Source: Oreocharis arfaki (Eukaryota > Chordata > Aves > Passeriformes > Paramythiidae). From it: a DNA stretch of 64,000 bases. Below, piece by piece: positions 53,977 through 64,000 of the stretch. Location of the stretch: contig VZRR01005779.1 of NCBI GenBank assembly GCA_013398015.1, positions 33,213 through 97,212 on the forward strand, read 5' to 3'. Below the pieces are notes generated by a model. It saw nothing but the letters and a program-made list of their open reading frames with translations, ran no database searches and was not told where the DNA came from. Every line of letters begins with the position of its first letter. Position 1 is the first letter of the stretch. Made by a program: the position numbers and the translations under genes.

Positions 53977-56900
53977 CAAGTAGAATCACAGAGAACTCCA
54001 TGGTAGGTACAGTTCAAGCAGGCTAAGCATGTCCATAAGATGGTACATGACTTCAAACTGCTACACTTATGAACAGGTAGGTGCTAGAGCAATCCCCAAA
54101 CACTGTCAAGAGTTATGTCCACAGGCATTTAAGGAGGTCATCCTGACAGAAAGACGCTGATGGAAAAAATTACATTCAAATGAATATTTCAGTTTGAAGA
54201 CAAATCAACTTACGGACAAAAAGTTAAAAGTTAGCAGTGAAAACAACTAAGTCACATCAGCAAAAAGCGCAGTGAAAACAAAAAATTATATTCACATGCA
54301 ATCAGAGAGCTCCGAATTTCAGAACCCACAACCACTGTAACTGAAGCAGCTATAAAAGCCCTCTTAAGTAAAGCAACCAGAGAAATAACTATACTTTTAT
54401 GTTAGAGCTGCTCTGTATATGAAAGAGCAGTCATCAATAGGACAGTTTCATCTCATTCACACATGAATACAAATGTTGACAAACAAACACAGGAAAGGAG
54501 GATGACAGAAAGACCTACTGAACTAGTAACAAATGCTTTAAATAGAGGCTGAAATCACCTGGCCTGGTTCTATGAAGGATACCCCTACGTGTTTTAACAT
54601 GGTTTAGCAATATAAAATGCCGTCTAAAGCATACAAATTCTTTATTTTAAATATATACATATGCACACAACTGCTGCCACTGTGATGCCACATAGATTCA
54701 ATACACTCCAGAATATAGAAAACACAGATAAGCTATTTCTGTATGTTTTAACATGCAGTTTTATAGCAGACATGCAATTCAAGTGTGGCTGAACAAAGAA
54801 AGCATCAAGGCAGAGCAATGATCAATATTTCATCAGACAGAATTAAAAAAATATTTTACATGTAAAATAACAAGAATGTAAATCTGTAAATTATGTTGAG
54901 CCTAACCATACAACTGTTGTATTGACAGAAACAGTGGCTTAATTCTAATCAGCCAAGCTTCTCTGAAGCTGTTTTAAAGAAGACTGCAGGCCTTTTAACT
55001 ACTGAACTAGGAGAAACTGGATTCATCAGCAAATTTTCAAGCTTTGTAATAGTTGGCATGCACCACTATGTGTGTTCCAGACTAAAAATTTATTTGTATG
55101 AAGCAAGAGAATCCAGGACTACACCTGTGATGGGAAATACTGCAGATGTATGCTACGTCAGTGTAACAGACTTCTTCCGAAGGACATTTGTAACAATGCT
55201 AGGTAACAAACAAACACAGCATTTTGAAAAATCATGCTATAGAAAGTTTGATTTCTTAATGCAGATGTCAAAAACTCTAAATGAATGTGAAATAAAAATA
55301 TCATTGCTGATTCTCCAATAAATTTCTATCATGTGTACTTAAAATAATTTGAAAGATACAAGGTGAACATTTAAAATGTATTCAATGTGGCCAAACCAGT
55401 CCCATATTTCTTTGAATGCCACATCTGCTCTATTCAGCCAGTGCTCTGTAACAATAAAACTGAAGTAGAAAAATGGGGTGAAGAAAACTGAAAGTGGAGA
55501 AAGAGAGAAAGGAACAATCTAAGTCAAAGAATAGAGTATGCCAAACTCCTGCTTAAATATCATTGCATTATGACAGTTAATTTATGGTTAGGGTTCACCA
55601 CAAGCTGTGACATTTTAGGGATAGTTAATAAAAGCAAAATGGCATCACTGGATTGTAGAAGAAATCAGTTAGAACTAAAAGTTGTGGGAATTAATAAGCT
55701 GCTGCAGACTCTAAGCCTAAGGTATCATGCTCTGTTGGTCACAAAATATCAAGCAAAGATCTTTCAAACTCCTAGTGAAGGTTTGAGAGACCACCAAGTT
55801 CTCAGAAAAGTACAAGAGAGAGCTGTTCCCTTTTTCCAAGGATTTAGTTATCAGGCATTATAAAAGGGATCATGTTTTATGCCATCCTTCGCTGTGTCCT
55901 GCTACCTCTCACTAATATCTAATATAAAATGCAGTGCAGCCTCGTTCTTATCTGCACTCAGGAACTATGCGGTAATCAAGGAATTAAAGCCAAGGAGTCT
56001 CTATTTTCATGAGATGGTTACAAAGAACAGAAAACCGTCACACTTTAAAACCTGCTTTATTAAGTGTTGCCTGTTGCCTCATTCAGTAAACAGCAAAAAC
56101 TCAGAATGTCCAAAACTAGCTTCTAAAACCTAACACAGCATTCTTACCCAGTAAGAAATAACTTACGAATGGACAAAAGTGAAACAATCACAAATTATTA
56201 TGGTTATTTTTCCCCGTTTCATTCCCATAAAACTATGCAGAAAAGCTAGGATTTTTCAGCATTATTTATTTGTGATGGTCTAATCAGCTTCCTTGCCCTC
56301 TGAAGAAACACTACTCGTTCTACTAACCAAGTTAAAGACCTCGAAAGTTTTAGGAGCTGGCATGCACATGCATGATGAGTATCAACCTCTGCCTCTCAAC
56401 GTCCCAAAAAGAGAAACAAAAGCCTTACAACCCTTTGTATATGTTTCATTGTGCTATGTTGTCACCTAGAGAGATCAGGGTTTAAAGTTTTATGATTCCG
56501 AAAGGAATAAAAAAAGAAATACATTATCTGCTGACAAATACCCACTCTTGATTTTGCATCAAAGAAGAACTGGAAACAGTAACAGCCTTGCCTTCCTACA
56601 TGAACAAACGGCAATGATTACCAGCCCAAAATGACTAGATACAAAATTTGATAAGGAAGCATGTGGGAAGCGGACGAATATCTTTGCATGAATTACCTTT
56701 CAGTTACTTCTTCCATTTATATGGATCAATATTAGTCCCTCAGATTTAAAATAAACTTTGGATTATAACAGTGCCAAGCTAAAGTAGAGATAAGAACATA
56801 CAATATATTAAGAAACCTCTTTCACTATGACTTTGAGGCATCTGGCTGGTGGTTACTGCCAAAGTCTGAAGAGCATCTGCTCTCACTTTAGCAGTTTATA

Positions 56901-59165
56901 TTCCGACTCTGGTGAATGGAAGCACAATCTCTGAAATAGCCTTTGGGGAACACTACTGAGTTGCTCGACAGAACTCTTACTCAGAAAAGAGAGGAGGAGA
57001 TTAATATTACAGAAAACTTGAAAGATCTAGCTTCTGAGAATGGAGACGAGCAGTTTCCTAATACTGTACACACCACAAATCTCCCATTTACTAAAACATT
57101 AAAAAACTGCCCTACAACTGAAGTGATGAATAGACCTAAAAGTAGAAAATAAAATCTGTTTAAGTCATAATCAGGCAAAAGTAAGAACGAACAATGTATC
57201 TTATCTCATTTGTTAACGGGCATAATGAAAACAGCAGAACGAGGACTTACATACCAGACTCTTTCCTAACCTGCTCAAGGTCACAGGCACTTTGCTTAGT
57301 CCTGGTGTTGTCACAGCAACATATGGCAACACTGAGTCTCATAGCAAACTTACAATGTCATTATTTTAAGTGCTCAGTAGCACAAATTACCAAACTTGTG
57401 TGTGGTCCTAAGTAAACAACAGATCTGGCCACACACAGTGAAAACCCAGCTTCTAAAACTTCAAAATCAACTGAAGGAATTCTCTCCTCAAGAGCCATAG
57501 ATCCCAGATAGTAGCCACTTCTAAACTCCACAGCCCCTTTATAAAAGGCTTCATGGAAAACCAAATTAAAGCTCTAAAAGTGGCTGCAGGAGATCACCAG
57601 GAGTGGCTGCCCTTCTGGATTCACTGCTTTTGAGAAGTAAATCCCTGCAGCTGCTTTCAAAAGCTTTGCAAGTTTCATTTCAATTATCAAAGCCAATAAA
57701 GCTTCAAAAATGGCCATCGGGATTTGTTCCTCAGAGGAGTAAACCCCAAAAGGCAGTGATGAATAGTGTGATGGGTTCTGTGGCTCTTAAAGTATGTACA
57801 GATTCCTGTAAGTCCTGCACTTGTAACTGCATCCATGATGTGCAGCAGTTGTTACAGCCAGACAGCTCATTAAGGCTTATGTGGCAAATTCATTACTGAG
57901 TTCCCATTCTTTTTAACACTTTCATGTCTGTTGCCTTTTCCTTTCTTACACCTGTATCAACTATCACGTGAGCATCCCTCACAACAGTTTCCCAGACACA
58001 TCTCATGAAGACCTCGCTGGCTCCAGTCTCAGGTGGTGCTAAGCCAGTCCCAAGAGGCAGGACACACTTTCCCAGCCACACCACACGCCGTTGGCACACA
58101 TCCTCACAGCGAGGTGACTACGGCCTGCAAAACCACTCCTTTCTCTGAAGGGCAACTTAAAATGGCATTTAGTAAAGTACAAGAGTGAAGTCTGACAATA
58201 AGTCAATGAAGAACTTGCCTGCAACTGCAATATAAAAAAGCTCCCATTAATTCAATGAACATAAACACAAATAACATTTCAAAAGTAACCACATGACTTA
58301 AAAAAACCTAACTGCACTGATTTGCAACATGATTTTGTTCTCATCTTTAAAACTCTGAGAACTAGATCCCTAAAAATTTGTGACATAAGCACAGGTCTGA
58401 TACAGATACAATTTTCACCCCTAATCAATTGGAGCTTAATATGTTAAGACACTGACGGCACTGAAAACACTACCAAAATTGTGTTGAAAACTATACATTT
58501 AGGTACTAGAACGCATAGTGCATATTAATAAAGAATGTAATATAAAATACATTCTATTTTACAGAAGCATATTTCCTAACCTTAAAACATCACGGATTTC
58601 GAACAGTTGTTCAACTAAAGTTTTTAACTTCCATTTTCAAATGGCAGAATAAATAAACATACCTTTTTGCCACGATAAATAAACACAGCTTTTTGAAAAC
58701 ATGCTGTAAGAATATCACTACAAACTTAAATAGATGTAGGTGTTAAGAACTGAATAACTGGTTTGTATGGGAAAGAAAATCTTGATAGGAAACTTAAACA
58801 TTCTGTTAAATGTTATTCACACGTGTCCTCTGTGACCTGTACTACTTACTTTGCCTCTCTGTTTCAATCTTCTCATGTGTAAAACATGAAGGAGGACTGT
58901 GAGAAATAATTAATGTTTGCAAAGAGCTTTGAGATCCTTGGATATAAAAACATGGGGAAAGCATGAAGTTTAAAAGTACCAGCATGCTATGTGATTTCCA
59001 ACTTGAGGTAAGCTACTTTTATCACAAAAACGTGGAAAGTTTAGAGATACAAAATTATGTAATCAAATGCTTAAAAAACCATCTTCAGTGCTAAGCATAT
59101 TCTGTTCCTCAGAACCTCATCACACTGAAGGAAACACTTTCAGAAGGAAAGGATGTGCTTCTCAC

Positions 59166-59335
59166 CCGTTTCAAGTATGCGTTTATGGAGAGGTATAGCA
59201 GCAAGAAAGGGTTCATCTTTACAGGACTGGATCTGGGTTCCAACCAAGTCAGAGTTGGTAGCCATAATTCGGGCACTTTCTTCAGCAAGATTAACACCAG
59301 CCATAGAGGCAACATCATTGATGTCGTCATCATCT
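59166..59335 (-). CDS. TAF4B: TAF4B exon: start of the histone-fold domain
   Basis: Read on the minus strand, the exon follows a TGTAG acceptor and ends at a GTGAG donor (59165-59161). It holds one leading base, 56 codons and one trailing G that is completed in the next exon. The peptide opens with DDDDINDVASMAGVNL, the hallmark of the TAF4 histone-fold region, and continues through ATNSDLVGTQIQSCKDEPFL to KRILET. This region makes the first helices that pair with TAF12. The SCKDEPFL spelling matches TAF4B better than TAF4 from memory. The acceptor could also be two bases further in (exon from 59333), because AGAG offers two choices; both keep the DDDIND frame. No in-frame break is seen. Confidence 0.93.
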
Positions 59336-60694
59336 CTACAATTTAAAAAAAAAAAGCCATATAAAAACAATTCTGCACGAAATACATTCTTATTTTTTGT
59401 ATCATCTGCCTCTCCAGAAGTAATCATGCCACTTGCCCAGTGGGTGGGCCAATTGAGACACAACTCCTAGTGACTCTATTTTCATAGAAAATATTCTACA
59501 TGCAGAAATAACCACATATTTTCTCTGACCATACTGGGAAAATATCAGAAGCGGGACAATTCTCTGGTAACAGAAGGTATGACAGAGGTGTCTTCATCTG
59601 AGAGTCAGTGATATCAATAAAACCAGGATGATCAGGAAACTAAAGGCAATGATCACCACTAACGACAGAACACTGGGCTTTTCTCTTTATAATGAAAACT
59701 GCGCATAATCTGGTAAAATAAATACCAGAAATTAAAAGCAAAACCATGGATTTGTAATCCTGCAGTGTTTCACAAGCTCCTACTAAAACGGGCATCAAAG
59801 CATTTTCAGCAACAGTCAGGAATGATTCTTTGACCATGCTGAGTTCATAGGTAAGCCGGGGTTCCAAAGTGCGGCTTGAGTATGTGCTGGTATTTTCTCT
59901 GGCAACATACAAAAATCAGTTGCGTCAACAAGTCTTAGGAAAATGAGCTGCATTGGAGAAAATGAGAGCAACTCCCAGACCATCTTCTGTCCTGCAATAT
60001 CCTCTTTAGCAGCTTGAGAAAGTGCAAACAAATTTCAGTTTCCATACCAGTATCTCCCAAGCATCTTTCACTTCCTACCTCTCTGAGGTATGACTCAGAG
60101 CTGTGGAAACAGTCATCTGGATTCAGCATATTCTGTTTCACAGCTATTACTGACACAAACACTATTTCAACATGTTCTAGAGTAATTACACAAACTTCGA
60201 GATTATTTTCAGAATATATATATATGGGAAAAGCTATTCAAGTCCAGACTCCAATTACTGTATAAAGTAAACAAACAAAAGCCTAATTTAAAAGATTTTT
60301 AAAAAAATGTTACATACATGATGTCCTATATACCCTAAAACACTTTGTCACTTGTAACAAGCTTAATGCCCACAGTAAAAGCAAACAGCTGCAAGTAAAG
60401 TCTGAGAATAAAAGGAGGGAAATCCAGCAGCCAATTTTGGTGGAAGACTTGTACGGTTAGATAGATACTGGTTTTGTTTTCTTTTGTGGGAAGAAGCCAA
60501 GAAGGAACTTTTATTTGTGTAAACCTGAAGAAATATGCTGAACACGTGAGGCAGAAAACGGAATATTTTACAATGCTTTTCAGAAAAATGCTACACAATT
60601 TTAATTTCTTAATTAATTAAGCTTCTATTAATTTCCAGGAGTGTTAACCACTTGCTTTCTTGTCTTAAAATGAAATTCCTGAGAACAGTGTTGC

Positions 60695-61130
60695 AACATC
60701 ACAGAACAGTTTTGGGTGGAAGGAAACTTAAAAGCCCACCCAGTCCCACCCTCTGCCACGGGCAGGGACACCTTCCACTATCCCAGGGTGCTCCAAGCCC
60801 CATCCAACTTGGCCTTGGACACTTCCAGGGATCCAGGGGCAGCCACAGCTTCTCTGGGCAGCCTGTGCCAGAGCCTCAGCACTCTCACAGGGAACAATTT
60901 CCTCCTAATACCCAAAGTAACCTATTCCCTTTTAGTTTGGAGCCATTCCCCCTTGTCCTGTCACTCCAGGCCCTCGCAAATCATCTCTCCCCATCTTCAT
61001 CGCAGGCTCCCTTCAGGTACTGAAAGGCCACAAATGGGTGGCCCCCGGAGGCTTCTCTTCTCCAGGCTGAAAAACTCCAATTCTCTTAGCCTTTCTTCCT
61101 AGGAGAGGTGCTCCATCCCTCTAACCCTGT
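60695..61130 (-). mobile_element. CR1 LINE 3' fragment, about 0.43 kb
   Basis: On the plus strand the CR1 3' region appears in reverse: TTTTGGGTGGAAGGAAACTT, GGGCAGGGACACCTTCCACT, GGGGCAGCCACAGCTTCTCT, GAGCCATTCCCCCTTGTCCT, TCCCTTCAGGTACTGAAAGG and CTTCTCTTCTCCAGGCTGAA, ending near AGGTGCTCCATCCCTCTAAC. It is the best preserved CR1 in the window and so probably the youngest. It is 5'-truncated and has no intact ORF. Confidence 0.95.
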
Positions 61131-61511
61131 CACTTTTACATCTGACACAAGGAACTGGCTCCATGCCCACACACAGCCCACCTGGAAGCCCACCTCAACA
61201 CCACACAACCAACACCGACTTAAATATTCAGTGACCAGTTCAAAAGTTTGTAATTCCACAAATGAAAAACCGCAGGTAAAACTGAAAGAAAATAAGGTTT
61301 TGTGGGGTTAAAACCTGAATGCTTGAAACAGAATGAGAATCATCCAGGACTCACAAGGCCCAAATCTGACAGGCCTCAAACCACAGGAAAAATAAACTCC
61401 CATCAAGGCAGTTATCAGAACACAAACTCTGAACTATGCAAAATACTGGAAGCTTCTGGAACACAGACTTGAAGCCAGAATTTCAAAATAAAGCTAAACC
61501 GGACCAAGGTA

Positions 61512-61715
61512 CAAAGGCAGCGGCGATCCCCCGCAGGCCTTTGCACCGCCGTGGGTCTGGGGGCCGCTGCCAGCGGGACGAGCACGGGCCCCGCGGAGCC
61601 TGGTGAAACACGAAGGAGCGGGACCCCGATGCCGGCTGCACGCACGGCCCCGCCACCCCGCTCTCTTCTGCGAGCACTTAGCACAGCTACGCACAACCCG
61701 GCCTGCAGCGAGCAA
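61512..61715. promoter_or_regulatory. CpG island 2.2 kb upstream of the first histone-fold exon
   Basis: About 20 CpGs fall between 61501 and 61680 (for example GCCCCGCGGAGCCTGG, then CACGAAGGAGCGGGACCCCG), with a few more to 61715. It is flanked by AT-rich sequence, and a CR1 ends about 0.4 kb to the left. It is not the expected main TAF4B promoter, because all N-terminal exons should lie further right. It could start a short transcript beginning just before the histone fold, or be a CpG-rich relic. Confidence 0.55.
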
Positions 61716-64000
61716 GTCTCAGTCCTGTATTCCACATCAGGTTGCCAGGACAGAGGTACTTTCCTCTCCTTCAAGCAATCATCCATTAAAAAAAAAAATT
61801 AAGACAGCACTCTTGATTTCCAGAACACAACTTTTAAGAGAAGTTTATACTTCTCTCTCCTTTTATTTCACAGCTGAAGAAAGTACAGTCGATCTTTTAC
61901 CTTCCTTCTGCTTAGCAGTTTAGCTACTCCAATTTTTATGTAGCAAACAGATCTGTGACCACATTATAAATAAATATTTTCTGAAATAAAACCAGACAAT
62001 TATTTTGGGCACAAAACAGATTTCAATGGAATTATCAAAACCAATGCAATAGCACTTACAAAGACCATCACTGTAACTCCTGGACAGAATAATTTTCTTC
62101 CCTCTTACACTTGCAAACTACGATCTGCAAGTACATCCTTTTTTCTTTTTTCAGTATTACACGGAAGACAGATAAGAAATCTATTAATCACAGCTGGGAC
62201 TACAATTTTTTCTGACAGGAAAAACCCTATCCATACAGTCTTCTTTACTTTGAGGAACCTCATGATGAAAAACGTTCGGATACTGAGACATACATTTATA
62301 TACAAAGAGTTGCTATTCTTGCCAAACAATTTCCTATAAAAGTGAACTTTTAAGGCCAGATAAGTGAGTTTTCAGAAGTCATTCCATGGAACAAAGATGC
62401 CATCCAGTGGTGGTCTAGACTGATGATTACCGTCTATCTTTCCTTTTTTATCAGAGCACAGTACTTAATTTCATATTTCTTGGCATATATTACTATGCCC
62501 ATCCTAATTCTACTGTTTCAGTAAATATTTCTGGTTTTTACTGATTTAAATTCTGACTCTCATAGGATGAATCTAACATTCCATCACACATTACATTTTT
62601 AATACAGCATGAGTTCTCAAACTCCCTCCAAACACAAACTGTATCTTAAAATAGTCCAAGAGTCCAATCCTTCCTCCTATATTCAACCTCTTTCAACAAC
62701 TTTCTCTTTCCTCATTAAAAACACTCATGCAATTACAAAAAAAAAAAGTCTTATCTTAAAATAAGCAAGAAAACCCAAAATATTTGCACAGTTATCTGTA
62801 AAAGGTTTCAAAGATTTTGTTTAAATTAAGACAAGCCATTATAAAAACCTATTACCATTTTCTTTATGAACAAACCTTATCTCCATGACTGCACAGTTTT
62901 TCTTTCTCATGCACTTTGTCAGATTCAAGCCAATGCTGTTCCAAACTGCAATACTGAATTGCTCCCAAATGAGCCAGAAGAATGCATAAAGCAACCGAGA
63001 CAACATTATACCATTGATACCCCTCTCTCTTACAAGGGAAATTGCATGTCATTAGGACAAAGTCCCTACATGCATGCAAGACTCTGAGAAAGTCCACAGA
63101 TTCCATGGATCACACGAACAATACATTGCATATAAGTGGTAACATGAAATTACCGGAACAGCCACTACTGTATTATATTTCATAATAGCATAGGTTCTAT
63201 TTCCACATTAATTATAATGTTTATTCTGACTTTCATGCTATTATTTGAAATGTCTCCCTAATAGTGCTTTGCCACACAATTCATTTACGGTCTATGCAGA
63301 ATCTTCTCCCCGATAAGCAGAAGGGATGACAGAACATATCACATTTATGGTCAGCATTTTTCTATATTTTGAAATACATGGAAAAATCACAGTTAATTAT
63401 AGCTTGAAATATTGATTTGGAAAAAACTAAAACTTCAAGCATAAAGTTTTGTCACATACCATTTTGAGATGAAAACTTTGACGTTATCCATTTAACACCT
63501 ACATTAGCTTTCTACCACTTCAAGAGCAAGCTGCTTTGCATATTATTAGATGTAACATCATGCATTTTGAGGCATTTTGTCAGAGCTATGCTGTTAAACT
63601 TTTATTTTCAAAAATGCAAATAAAATACTAGACAAGAGATTCTTCGGCTATGCAAGTAAGGTCTGAAAACAAATTTTTTATTTCCACGTAGACTCTACCT
63701 CAAAATGCAGCCAGACAGCAGAATAAAATACAGATACCAAGATCAGCTTCAAATAATCTCAGAGACTTCGCAGAACTATCTCTGAAAACAAACCCCATGA
63801 CACTGGCTGTAAAAAACCTGATACTGACATGCTCCAGGAGGTCAGATGTAACTTGGAAGTAGCACTTCAGAAAAAGAAAGGTTGTTGTGAAAAGGAAGGA
63901 GCACCTGGCTACCCGGCACCCCATGGCAAAACAAAACACAGCACCATCCCACACACTAAGGGATAAATCTGTTCACTTCTGGCTTTGCCATGCAATGGCA

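Larger units (their letters stand above)
41289..59165 (-). other. TAF4B: TAF4B intron, 17.9 kb, inside the histone-fold coding region
   Basis: This intron splits the histone fold between KRILET and KKLGIT with a phase-1 codon. It contains the CpG island at 42.5 kb, an old CR1 at 43.6-44.4 kb, a pair of 16-base direct repeats (CACTCTCATTTATAAA at 45243 and 45290) and a T8-C5-A8 hairpin at 53954-53976. From about 46 to 59 kb I see only AT-rich, non-coding sequence with scattered chance ORFs. Confidence 0.8.
6562..59335 (-). other. TAF4B: TAF4B gene, internal part (five coding exons with introns)
   Basis: This is the span from the first to the last exon I can place. TAF4-family proteins are core subunits of TFIID; their C-terminal histone fold pairs with TAF12 in the nucleus, and TAF4B is the paralogue enriched in gonads and some lymphoid cells. 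The five exons splice at GT-AG sites with matching phases (phase 1 after the first, phase 0 after the rest) and give about 202 continuous residues of the conserved C-terminal domain. Residues recalled from TAF4B rather than TAF4 are SCKDEPFL, the QHRM..YK motif and LLKAAK. Other stretches, such as MQQQELAQMRQRDANL, look more like TAF4. Introns of 2-23 kb in AT-rich DNA suit a large chromosome, where birds carry TAF4B, rather than the microchromosome that carries TAF4. The 5' exons and the last exon lie outside the window. Family assignment is near certain; the paralogue call is about 80% sure. Confidence 0.85.
59336..64000 (-). other. TAF4B: Intron (partial) upstream of the first recognised TAF4B exon
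   Basis: I looked on the minus strand for earlier TAF4-family exons (TAFH/NHR1 domain, Q/S/T-rich region) and recognised none, so these 4.7 kb are treated as intron. They contain a CR1 at 60.7-61.1 kb and a CpG island at 61.5-61.7 kb. A short, poorly conserved exon could be missed here, since the region before the histone fold diverges quickly in this family. Confidence 0.6.

Noticed and set aside
55570..55863. Plus-strand ORF of 97 codons
   Set aside because: It has no domain or family resemblance, and its length is within chance expectation for a 64 kb window.
57603..57899. Plus-strand ORF of 98 codons
   Set aside because: It has no recognisable family; a Leu/Ser/Lys-rich start and Cys-containing tail do not match a known motif pattern.
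60652..61102. Two plus-strand ORFs of 123 and 128 codons
   Set aside because: They are antisense translations of the CR1 3' region.
1..64000. CRISPR arrays, toxin-antitoxin or phage-type systems, intact endogenous retroviruses
   Set aside because: No spaced direct repeats of CRISPR type, no operon layout, no gag/pol/env-like ORFs and no paired LTRs were seen. The window is ordinary vertebrate gene-body DNA.

Overview
This is vertebrate nuclear DNA, most likely from a bird. It is AT-rich, coding sequence occupies only about 0.5 kb of 64 kb, and the recognisable repeats are CR1 LINE fragments carrying the 3' end typical of avian CR1s. No bacterial-style operon, CRISPR array or rRNA was seen.

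One gene can be supported. Five coding exons on the minus strand (59335-59166, 41288-41158, 39191-39066, 29617-29561, 6684-6562) join without breaking the reading frame. They encode about 202 residues of the conserved C-terminal region of a TFIID subunit of the TAF4 family: the histone-fold segment, a charged helical linker and a basic GPRKKRK motif. Paralogue-specific residues and the large AT-rich introns favour TAF4B over TAF4. The gene runs right to left. Its 5' exons (Q-rich part and TAFH/NHR1 domain) should lie beyond position 64000, and its last coding exon beyond position 1. I could not find either inside the window.

Layout from left to right: 1-6561 is part of the intron before the last exon. 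Exon at 6.6 kb. Then a 22.9 kb intron holding a composite CR1 (8.1-8.75 kb), a TA/GTAT microsatellite, a GC-rich 45-bp minisatellite interrupted by an assembly gap (21.66-22.16 kb), a CR1 at 24 kb and a short CpG island at 28.1 kb. Exon at 29.6 kb. A 9.4 kb intron with a small CR1 piece. Exon at 39.1 kb. A 2.0 kb intron with a perfect 17-bp hairpin. Exon at 41.2 kb. A 17.9 kb intron with a CpG island at 42.5 kb and an old CR1 at 43.6-44.4 kb. Exon at 59.2 kb. Finally 4.7 kb of intron with a CR1 at 60.7 kb and a third CpG island at 61.6 kb.

I found no new biological system. The items most worth checking are the three isolated CpG islands inside the gene (possible internal promoters), the perfect hairpin, the three consecutive frame-neutral exons, the collapsed minisatellite, and the rearranged CR1 whose missing middle lies inverted just upstream.
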